Positions 22,781 through 32,928 of a DNA stretch of 64,000 bases are shown one piece after another. The translations under genes were made by a program, and so were the position numbers. Numbering within the stretch: the first letter of the stretch is position 1; the number at the start of each line of letters is the position of its first letter. Origin of the DNA: Liquidambar formosana (taxonomy: Eukaryota; Streptophyta; Magnoliopsida; Saxifragales; Altingiaceae); contig CM077831.1 of NCBI GenBank assembly GCA_039720395.1, forward strand, positions 14,417,845-14,481,844. Reading direction: 5' to 3'. The notes beneath the pieces were generated by a model that saw only the letters and a list, made by a program, of their open reading frames with translations, searched no databases and was not told the DNA's origin.

Positions 22781-25591
22781 TGTGAACCCCGGAAATTGGG
22801 CCCACAAGGGATTGAAAGAAAATGGATTTGAAAAAGAAAAAGGAAAGGAGTCGCCACCTTATTTTTTAAAGGAAACAAGGAAAACCCTAAAAATAGTTTG
22901 TTTTAGGAAAACAATTTGAATGACTCCATAAAAAAGGAAAGGCAAAAACCAATCTTTTGAAAACCAAAGAAATCGGGGATTCGGAGGCTAAGTTATGACA
23001 TGGGAAGGTTCTAGGCAAAGCCTATAGGCACCCATGTCACCCTTTCGGTCTCTCAGTTCATTTGGGCTAAATTAAGATCTTTCCATACAAAAATCAGCAA
23101 GTATATCATCACAAGAATTGCATGCATATCATATATTTCATTCATCCATCCATGCATAATAAGCACATAAAAACAGAAAAAGAAAAAGAAGAAAAGAAAA
23201 CAAAAATAAACCTAGGATGCTTGGATCCTAGAACGGACTTGAGCCTCACGAAGAGCGCCTACGTACCATGCAACGAAATACATGGATCAAAGTCCACGTA
23301 GTTCGATTAGAATTAAGGTTAAATCCTAATACAAACCTATGGTTAAAACCCTAGGTTTCCTTATTTGATCAAGAGAGTTGAATTTGATAGAGAGTTTGAT
23401 TTTAGAAAGAACTCCACAAAATGGAAACTTTAATAAAAACTAGAATTTTATTTATGAAGGAAACCTTTGATTAAACCATAGACTTGTATTAAAAATTAAC
23501 CCTAAATAGGGAGAAGAGAAGGGATAAGGAAGAAAGGTGAATTGGGGCACCTTCACACCCACTTACATGAGCGCAATTGCTCCAAACATTAGCTATTTCA
23601 GACATAAGCAGCCCTATTTGCCATAGGACAAATACCACACCTATTTGCACCCTTACAAGTGCTCAAAACCATGCAAAAACACTAACATGCAAATCTGGAC
23701 AGAATAGTATTATGACCTAAAATCATCCACTAAGCATGCCAATAGCAAAAACAGCGAACAATAATAAGTCCTAACATATTCCTAGAACCATATCATGCAT
23801 AAAAACCCTAAAACATACTAACATGCATGCAAAACTATCATGTTTACTCCATATGAAAAACATATACAGCAAACACGAAGAAAAACCAAATAAAAAAGTC
23901 TACTTTATCATGCTATATGAAAACAAACACAAAACAATAACTCTAAAACCCTAAACTCACAAATATGCTTAAAAACTCACAAGACATACTTTAATCATGC
24001 TAAAACCAAACTAAACAGAAATTATATCATGCATATTAACTAACTAAAGCAATATAACATGATGAAAATCCTAACTCTAACATGCAATGACACTAATCCT
24101 AGCACAAGGACAAACAGGAGCACAAGAATCATAACTATGCATTAAAAACCTAAAGGACAGCCCTAAAGCATGCTAAACAGTAGATAAAAAATAGATATTC
24201 CATGTATATTAACTAGCTAGAGTGTTAATACATGATAAAAAAGTTACCTTTAACATGCAATAAGCCTAACCCATATGAAAACCTAGTTTAAGCTTGAATA
24301 GAGAAGGAGAATACCTTATTTTCTCTCAAACACTCAAGTATTAATGCATAAAGTGGCTCCCCTTGTGTTTGTAATTGTTCGTGGCTCCTCAGGTCTTTAG
24401 AGTGAATCAAACCAACACGAATCCTCCTCTTTGTCAAAGTGGTATCACAGCAAAGAGATCAAAACTCACTCAACTTTGAAAAGAAATAGAAAACAAAAAG
24501 AGAACAAGAGAAAAGAAAAGTGATTTTCGTCACTTTGCAGCAGCAGCAACTTCAATCGCGTTTTTGGGTATGAAAACGTTGGATTTGGACAAAGCTTGTG
24601 AAATACAAAGTTGTAGAGAATTGAATTATCTTTCTAACAAGACCAATTTCATCAAATTGTGACTTCGGATGAAAAAGTTATGATTAAAATACGACTGTTG
24701 GTTTTCAGAAAATCTGCTGCTGAATTATGACGAATTTCACTCCCTCCAAACCCTCTTCTCCTCTCCCCTTGTTTAAAGACATTAAGAGAGTATTTATAGC
24801 TGAAATCTGGAGTTTCCCTTTCCTTCCTGGACTAGGTTTCCTTGGAGAATAATCAAAAGGTATTTTATAATGATAAAAGACTTCTAATCTGAATAGGAAA
24901 AGGAAATTGTCTTTTATAAAAATTGGGAGACTGACCGCTAACACGCATGCACATGTATCGTATGTGCGTACACACACTCATCACATACGTACACGTGTTA
25001 GTGTCATGATAAAAATGGCTAATTTAATAAAATAATTTTCTTTTCATTTTAACCAAAAATCTCATGCTGTGATTCGCACTAATTCTTCAAGGATAATCCG
25101 TAAATAACCACACTAAACTCATCATCAGGCCATATCAAAATTGAACTTCATGAAACACTTTTGAGGGTAAAATGATGACTAATGAAAGTCAATTTGAAAA
25201 GATTTGGTTGGTAATTGTGAGTCAATTAGAGCTAACCCAAGGAAGGGTCAATTAACCAACTTGAACTACATCGAGCCATTTTAATCCCGAGCCATTGACT
25301 TACCAAATTGAACCTAGAAATACCTCTTATGCATCCATATGAACTCCAATTGACAATTTGGAGATCATTCCAAGGTCAAATGAAAAGTTTGGGACTTAAA
25401 AGACGATTATGCCCCTCAAGTCACAAAAGCTCTTATTATCCCTCAAGATCAACTCCAATTTGAACCAAAATTCATATCCATTGTCCTTGTGACTCTAGAA
25501 AACTAATGCAAGTGACTAGACTCAAAAACAAAACAAAAACATGCATGAAATGATGAGCCCTAGTAAGGTGGTGCAAAAATGGGGTGTGACA
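22781..25591 (-). repeat. 3' LTR of element B, mosaic
   Basis: The plus strand begins TGTGAACCCC and ends GGGGTGTGACA, next to the PPT of B. The part 22781-23580 (U5 side) differs at many sites and several indels from the other two B-type LTRs, including loss of the CAG|GTAAGT donor (CAT here). From about 23600 to 25591 it is nearly identical to them. The mosaic fits a crossover inside this LTR. TATA on the minus strand is at 24791-24798. Confidence 0.85.
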
Positions 25592-25607
25592 GAAGCCCCT
25601 CATTGGC
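25592..25607 (-). other. polypurine tract of element B
   Basis: On the minus strand GCCAATGAGGGGCTTC abuts the LTR start. It is the same tract as in A and C apart from single changes. Confidence 0.85.
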
Positions 25608-25734
25608 GAACAAGTTACACTTGTGAACCAATGATAAAGAACAAACCATTTTTGGCCAAAAAGCCCGGAGAAATCACACACTGATACCAACAATGATGGG
25701 AGGTTGAAAACCTGAGACTGAAGTAAGGAAGTGT

Positions 25735-27300
25735 ACTCAAGTCATGAGTATACTTAAACCACTGGGGGTTGGTGATTGTCAAGAGAAGCATATTCAAGCC
25801 ACTACGAATGAACATACTTTTGAAACGGAGAAATATATTCTAGTCACGAATATATTTAACCAAGTGATGAGAATGAGATCTGAAAAGTACGTTCAAGTGA
25901 CGAACGTACCTTGGAAATGGAGAAGTATATTCAGGTCACGAATATATTTAACCAAGTGAGTGACAAAAAATCTGAGAAGTATACTCAAGTGATGAGTATA
26001 CCATTGAAATGGAGAAATATATTCAGGTCACGAATATATTTAACCAAGTAATCTGAGAATGAAATCTGAGAAGTATACTCAAGTGGTGAGCATACCATTG
26101 AAATGGAGAAATATATCCAAGCGATGGATATCTTTAACCAAGTAGGATAAGAATAATCTGAGAGGTGTATTCAAGTGATGAGTGTACTTTTGAAATGGAG
26201 AAATACATTCAGGTCACGAACATATTTAACCAAGTGATGAAAAAGATGCTGAGAAATATACTCAAGTGATGAGTATACTTAATGATTGAAAAAGACTGAG
26301 AAGTACGTTCAAGTGATGAACATACTTTTGAAATGGAGAAATGTATCCAAGTGATGTATATATTTAACCAAGTAAGCTGAGAAGTACACTCAAGTGATGA
26401 GCATACCATTGAGATGGAGAAATATATCCAAACGACGGATATATTTAACCAAGTAAGATAAGAATAATCTGAGAAGTGTACTCAAGTGATGAGTACACCA
26501 TTGAAATGGAGAAATATATTCTAGTCACGAATATACTTAACCAAGTAAGTGACAAGTATGTTTAAGTGATAAACATACCATTGAAATAGAGAAATATATC
26601 CAAGTGATGGATATACTTAACCAAGTAAGTGACAAGTATGTTTAAGTGATAAACATACCATTGAAATAGAGAAATATATCCAAGCGATGGATATACTTAA
26701 GCAAATAAGATAGAGAATAATCTGAGAAGTGTACTCAAGTGATGAGTACACCATTGAAATGGAGAAATATATTCTAGTCATGAATATATTTAACCAAGTA
26801 AGTGACAAATAATCTGAGAAGTATGTTCAAGTGATGAACATACCATTGAAATGGAGAAATATACCCAAGCGATGGATATACTTAACCAAGTAAGTGACCA
26901 AATATCTGAGAAGTATACTCAAGTGATGAGTATACCATTGAAATGGAGAAATATACCCAAGCGATGGATGTACTTAACCAAGTAAGTGATAATGAGGATC
27001 TGAAACTATGAAGCATATTCAATGGGCGAACATGCTTTTGAAATGGAAGAATATATTCAAGTGATGAATATATTCAACCAAGTATGATAGAAAATGAGAA
27101 TTTGAAACTGAGAAGCATATTCAAAGGGTGAATACACTTTTGAAATGGAAAAATATATTCAAGTGATGAATATATTCAACCAAATAGGATAGGGAATGAG
27201 AATTTGAAACCGAGAAGCATATTCAAAGAGTGAATACACTTTTGAAATGGAAGAATATATTCAAGTGATGAGTATATTCAACCAAGTGGGATGAAAAATC
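25735..27300 (-). repeat. tandem hairpin repeat of element B 3' region
   Basis: About fifteen units of roughly 95-110 bases each hold two inverted repeats. In one, arms such as GTATACTC/GAGTATAC, GTACGTTC/GAACGTAC, GTGTACTC/GAGTACAC, GTATGTTC/GAACATAC and GTATGTTT/AAACATAC surround the constant loop AAGTGAT or AAGTGAC. In the other, arms like ATATATTC/GAATATAT and ATATATCC/GGATATAT surround AGTCAC- or AGCGAT-type loops. Spacers GAAATGGAGAA and TTAACCAAGTAAG are conserved. No protein frame spans it. Amplified tandem repeats in the 3' untranslated region are known from Retand/Tat elements. Confidence 0.88.
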
Positions 27301-27570
27301 AAGATTTGAAATGAGGATATATGATCAATTTATCAAGATTGAACAGGCATGGTGCAAGAGGAAAGTGACTTAACACATTGTCACTTGAGTTGGCATGACA
27401 CAGGGGAAATATATTCAACCCTTTTGAACATAAAATCAATTCAAGGAATTGATTTCAAGATGGAATTTGATTGATTTTAAGCTCAAAAAGTGTTGAATAT
27501 CTCATTTGGAAGGAGGTTTGATCACGCGTCAAGGCGAGACAAAGCGAGAAGCAAAACCAAAACAAAGTGG

Positions 27571-27628
27571 CTTGGGTGACCACCAGGCCTCGGGAGGCTA
27601 GCCGCCCAGGCCTGGGTGGTTACCCGAG
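27571..27628. promoter_or_regulatory. short (58-bp) form of the shared palindrome, upstream of the DUF7745-like gene of B
   Basis: The ends CTTGGGTGACCACC and GGTGGTTACCCGAG pair, and the inner boxes GGCCTCGGGAGGC and GCCCAGGCCTGGG are themselves inverted. A TATAAAA box follows at about 27716 and the ATG at 27772. Confidence 0.7.
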
Positions 27629-27771
27629 CCCAAAGCGGAAATCCCACTTTGAATAGGAAACTTCCTATTCTGATGGGTTTTTTCCTATTTGAACTTGGAT
27701 TTGTGACCTTTTCCCTATAAAAACACATCCAAGAGGTTCCTAAACCTACTTGTATTCATTCATTAGAAATT

Positions 27772-29056
27772 ATGGAGGCTCTAGACAAATTTTTAGGAGG
27801 GTTTTTGAGAGTTATGAGTGCTGAAGCAAAATCTGAGTTCAAGTGCTTTGGCTTGGATCCATTGCTCTCCTTGAGGCGTGTGAGGCTTGAAACGAACCTC
27901 TTGACTGCTGCTACATATTTTTGGGATCCTCAAGTTCATGTGTTCCGCTTCAACTATGAAGAACTGTGCCCAACCATGGAGGAATTCTGTGCATTGTATG
28001 GAGTTTCAACGGTAGGTCCTTTCATTCTCCCTACTCCTCGCCCAAGCTTTCTTACTTCTTTCTCCAATCTACTTGGGATTCACCCACAATATGCCTCTAC
28101 GTTTGTAAAGGACCATATGGTAGACTTGATGAAATTGGCAACCTCTTTTTTAGCTTATGATAGTAAAGGTATTCTGAATTTTACCTTTCCTATTAAGCAT
28201 GCTCTTGCCTTTTGCCTCATTGGTCGTTTTCTTATTTCCACTGGTACTCCACATGTTCCCATTCAAATCTGTGACTTGATTCCTCTCCTTGCCAAGGGCC
28301 ATAACTTGATTCCCATGGTGCTAGCTGAAACCCTGAATGGTTTGGATAAAACTCATGAGGACCCAAAGGTTCCTTTAGGAGGTAGCCCCATTCTACTGCA
28401 GATGTGGTTGCTTGAAAGACTGAATTTCTTGTCACCAGTTGCCATTACACCATACAAGCCCCAGCATTACTGCCTTCGCCGCATTGAACTACCTGGGCAA
28501 TTTTCATTGAGAGATTGGCTAGGTTACTTCCAAACCCTTTCTTGGAGGAGTGTCAAGTGGTTTGTATTCATATGGGGTTGCAGTGACCAGGTGCTTCTGC
28601 GGACTTCTGGATGCGCCATGGTGAGACTCATAGGACTGAGGTCTACTTCCTTCTATTGGCCTTCAAGGGTTCTGCGTCAGATGGGCGCCATGCAAATCAT
28701 ACCCACTTCCTTGAAAGGTGAATCCTGTGGTGCCCGCGGGTCTTTCTGTAGTGACTTGGGCGAAGGACCGATAGCCTAGAAAGCTGACACTGACTCAAGT
28801 GACGAATACTGATGGTCCGTATATGATGAGCCCCGAGTATAAGGAATGGTTGAAAAGCAATTTAGGTGAGAGAGAGACTACTCGAAGAGAAAGGATTTTT
28901 GGACTTATCAAGAACAATGAACTTGGATCTTGCAGAGAAGATATTATGGAAGCAGTGACAGCAGCTTATGAACATGACTTGAGGAAGAAAAGAAGACATG
29001 AAAGAGAGAAGAAGAAAGCTGAGGAGCGAGCTGCAAAGAAGCCCAAGAAAAACTGA
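27772..29056 (+). pseudogene. DUF7745-like gene of element B (antisense to the element), one frameshift and one stop
   Basis: The ATG at 27772 follows a TATA box by some 55 bases. The long frame (335 codons) has the DUF7745 signature near residues 45-75: LL..ATYFWDPQVHVFRFNYEELCPTMEEFCAL. It then holds a helical region with MVDLMKLATSFL and LPGQFSLRDWLGYFQ. Compared with copy C the frame slips at about 28715. In the restored register a TAG near 28768 stands where C has Trp. The same register then opens to 29056, with the C-terminal part EYKEWLKSNLGERETTRRER and a Lys/Arg-rich tail (RKKRRHEREKKKAEERAAKK) that may be a nuclear signal. The function is unknown. Convergent with pol. Confidence 0.75.
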
Positions 29057-29378
29057 AGACTCAATAGAATAGGATATTTATGGCATATTTATAGTTCTTT
29101 TACTTAATACCAATGAATTGCTATGTCAATCGATTTTAGTTTTGAATAAATTGCCAATAATAAATCAAATTTGGGATTTTCTTGTTTGATTTAGACCGCA
29201 CCCAAGGTAACTTTATGGGTTGCCTACGTATCTCCATGGTTTTTTTTTTCTTCTTTTTTTTTTTGTTTTTTTTTTTGTTTTTTTTTTTTTGTTTTTGAAT
29301 GGAGAATCAGGTCTTACGTAGTTCTTATGCCTTAACTTTTGCCTAGGCCGCCCTTACGGGTTTTCAACCTAGCAGGCT
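29057..29378. other. short gap between convergent DUF7745-like gene and pol, with a T-rich tract
   Basis: The tract at 29239-29297 is nearly all T with a few C and G. The same kind of tract lies at the matching place in element C (53339-53390), so it is an inherited part of the element and not the tail of a separate retroposon. Confidence 0.65.
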
Positions 29379-32300
29379 TCAAACATGATATTTCTTCAAT
29401 TGATCCAAATTAGTTGGACGAGCGAACTCAATTCCATCTAAATCCATGAGGCGAACAGCCCCTGCTGGCAATATCTCTTTGATAATGTATGGCCCACCCC
29501 AACTTGGCTTGAATTTTCCCCGCGGATCGAACACTGGAGCTCTGATTTCTTTCAGCACTACATCCCCTTTCTTTAGACCTCGATCTTTGACATGCTTGTT
29601 GAATGCTCTGGCAACTCTCCGTTGATACCCCTGAACATGATACAGCGCCCTTAAACGCCTTTCATCCAGCAAAGCTAACTCATCATAGCGGCTCTTAACC
29701 CAGTCCACTTCTGTTATCTGGCTCTCCACGGCAACTCTTAGTGAAGGAACTTCCAATTCAACTGGCAACACGGCCTCTATTCCATAAACTAGAGAATAAG
29801 GGGTAGCCCCTGTTGACGACCTTATTGATGTTCTGTAACCCCATAGAGCCAATGGCAACTTCTCATGCCAGTCTGTGTGTGAGTCCGCAGTCTTCTGTAG
29901 TATCTTCTTGATGTTCTTGTTAGCTGCTTCCACCGCTCCATTAGTCTGAGGACGGTATGGTGACGACAGATGGTGGGCTATGCCGTACTTTTGCAAGAGC
30001 TCATGGGTTTCTTTCTGAAAGTGCTGGCCATTGTCTGAGATAACTTCATGCGGTACCCCATATCGATTGATGATGCTGTGCTGTATGAACTGTGCTACTT
30101 TCTTGGAATTCAAGGTCTTGAAGGATGCTGCTTCCACCCATTTAGTGAAGTAGTCGATGGCAACCAGGATGTATTCATGCCCATTTGACGCCTTTGGCTT
30201 GATCTGTCCGATGATATCTATCCCCCATACTGCGAATGGCCAAGGTGACGACATACTTGTTAAAGGCATAGAAGGCAAATGTTGTCCACTGGCGAACAGT
30301 TGGCATTTGTGGCACTTCTTGACATGTGCGTGGCAGTCTCTTTCCTTGGTGGACCAATAATAGCCTAACCTCATGATTTTCTTAGCTAACATATAGCCAT
30401 TCATATGCGGAGCCCCTGTCCCTTCATGGATTTCTTTAATCAGATGCTCGGCTTCCTCCTCGGTGACACACAGCAGGTGGATCCCGTCGTATGATCTCCG
30501 ATATAGCTTTCCTCCACAAAGTACATAGTGACTCGCCAACCGCCTTAGGGTTTTTCTATCGATACGAGATGCTCCTTCTGGGTATTCCCTTTCTTCAATG
30601 AACTTCTTTATGTCATGGAACCATGGACGACCATCATTTACCTCTCCTCCTTGGATTGCACAACAGTACACAGCCTTGTCTCGGCATTCTATCACCAATG
30701 GCTTCACATTTCCCCCTTCAGGTATCTCCACCATGGATGCTAGGGTCGCCAAGGCATCGGCGAACTGGTTCTTGTTCCTTAAAAGGTAGTTAAATTCTAT
30801 CTCTGAGAACTCCTTGGTTAGAGCTTCCAGGTAGGCATGGTAGGGTAGGAGCTTCTCATCTCGAGTTTTCCACTCCCCTTTTATCTGACAAATGATTAGC
30901 GCCGAGTCCCCGAACACTTCTAATTCTTTGATCCCCAATTCAAGTGCCGCTTCTAGTGCTAGGATACAGGCCTCATACTCAGCAATGTTGTTGGTGGCTT
31001 CGAACCCCAACTTGACCGCTAACGGTGTAAATGCCTCTTCGGGTGAGACTAGCAGGACTCCTATCCCATAACCTTTCTTATTGGCTGCCCCATCGAAGTA
31101 TACTCTCCAAGTTTTTCTACCAATCTCTAGCACGTCCTCATCTGGGAATTGATCGTTGAACGGAGCGGATGATGACACCGGACAGCTGGCTAGGTAGTCT
31201 GCGATGACGCTTCCCTTGATAGACTTCTGATTCACATACTTAATGTCGAATTCATTGAGGAGAATTGACCATCGAGCAGTTCTGAATGACAATACTGGCC
31301 TTTCTACCAGGTACTTCAACGGGTCCATGCGACTTATTAAGAACACTTCGAAGGACATCATGTAGTGCCGGAGTTTCTGCGTCGCCCATACTAGTGCCAC
31401 ACAAGCCTTTTCAATTGCATTGTACTTCACTTCATAGTCTGTCATTTTCTTGCTTAGGTAGTAGATGGCATTCTCCTTTGTAGACCCTTCGAGATATTGA
31501 GCTAACAAAGCTCCCGTCGCGGTTTCGGTGACCGTTAAGTATAACAAAAGCGGCGCACCTTGCCGTGGGGGAACTAAGATTGGAGGATTGCTCAAGTATC
31601 TCTTAATGGTCTCAAAGGCCTCTTGGCATTCTTCGTTCCATACTTTTGGCACACCTTTCTTAAGCAATTTGAAGATTGGTTCGCAAACCATGGTCAAGTT
31701 GGCAATGAATCGGCTTATGTATTGAACTCTTCCCAGAAAACCCCGGATCTGCTTCTCAGTGCTAGGCGGCTCCATCTCCACAATAGCTTTTATCTTCCCT
31801 GGGTCCACTTCGATACCTCTCTGAGTGATCATAAACCCCAATAACTTGCCTGCAGTGACACCAAAAGCGCACTTCTGTGGGTTGAGACGGAGGTTGTACT
31901 TTTTTGCTCGCTCTAGGAATTTCTCTAGTGCCTTGAAATGCCCTTCTCTATCCACGGACTTCACGATCATATCATCGACATAAACCTCTACTTCCTTATG
32001 GATCATATCATGCAATAAGGTCGTAGCTGCTCTTTGGTAAGTAGCCCCAGCGTTTCTTAAGCCAAAAGGCATTACCTTGTAACAGTACGTTCCCCATTGC
32101 GTGATAAAGGCTGTTTTCTCCATGTCTTGAGGCGCCATCTTTATTTGGTTATACCCGGAGAATCCGTCCATGAAGGAGAGGAGTGCATGTCCCACTGTAC
32201 TATCCACCAACACGTCGATATGGGGTAAAGGAAAGTCATCTTTAGGGCTCGCGGCGTTGAGATCTCAGAAATCGACACACATCCTTACTTTCCCATCTTT

Positions 32301-32757
32301 TTTAGGCACAGGCACTATATTCGACAACCACTCGGGGTACTCCACAACTTGGAGGAAACCCGCGTCTAGTTGTTTAGTTACCTCTTCTTTTACTTTTAGA
32401 GCCCATTCTGGTTTTAATCTTTTGAGTTTCTGCTTTACCGGCTTCTTTAGGGAATTAGTGGGGATATAGTGTTGCACAATATCGGGGTCGATGCCAGGCA
32501 TGTCTTCATAAGACCATGCAAAAGCCATAATGTTGGCTTTCAAGAGGGAGATCATCTTTTCTTTTTCAACGGGGGAGAGGGTTTTCCCAATTTTAACTAT
32601 TCTTGGCAATTCATTCGTTCCTAAGTTGATTGATTCCAATTCATCCATATTAGGTTCGGTGACGCCCCTTTTCCTTTGCTCAACGAGCTCCGGGGGGACA
32701 TCGTTCCTAGGATCTATATCCATGCCATAAATATCCATAGAGGAGAGAAAAGAGACA
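29379..32757 (-). pseudogene. pol of Tat element B: RT, RNase H, archaeal-type RNase H, integrase; one TGA in RT
   Basis: The second exon of the predicted transcript opens at 32757. The RT part is interrupted by a TGA at 32265-32267 in RMCVDF|DLNAASP, where relatives have Arg (CGA to TGA). The frame resumes at once and stays open for 944 residues to 29379. In that part YVDD is at 78-81, a first RNase H at about 225-340, and a second, archaeal-type RNase H at 370-495 (D374, E412, D436, D486). The integrase HHCC zinc finger is at about 596-637, the integrase core acids are near D666, D727 and E762, and a GPYII module is at the end. Two RNase H domains mark the Tat lineage. No chromodomain was seen. 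Confidence 0.92.
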
Positions 32758-32928
32758 CTGCATATATAGAGAAAGAAAGCACACTTTATTGACTAGGAAT
32801 AATGGGAATGACACACAAAAGAAAGAAGGAAAACAAACAAATCTGTATCAATACTATGACTCCACAAAGTGAGTAAAGTAGATACATCTTATTGAATTAG
32901 GGAAATATTACTAAACTAAGACACCTAC
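32758..32928 (-). other. predicted intron between protease and RT of element B
   Basis: On the minus strand GTAGGT at 32928 is a good 5' splice site, and TTTCTTTCTCTATATATGCAG ending at 32758 is a classic 3' splice site with a pyrimidine tract. Removing these 171 bases takes out the gag-protease stop codon (32925-32927) and joins the protease frame to the RT frame without a shift. An intron in this place is known for Ogre elements. Confidence 0.75.

Noticed and set aside
25735..27300. CRISPR-like look of regularly spaced repeats
   Set aside because: Repeats and spacers both vary gradually, the context is a plant retroelement, and no cas genes exist.
29239..29297. T-rich tract as the tail of a LINE or processed pseudogene
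   Set aside because: The same tract is at the homologous place in element C (53339-53390), so it belongs to the Tat element.
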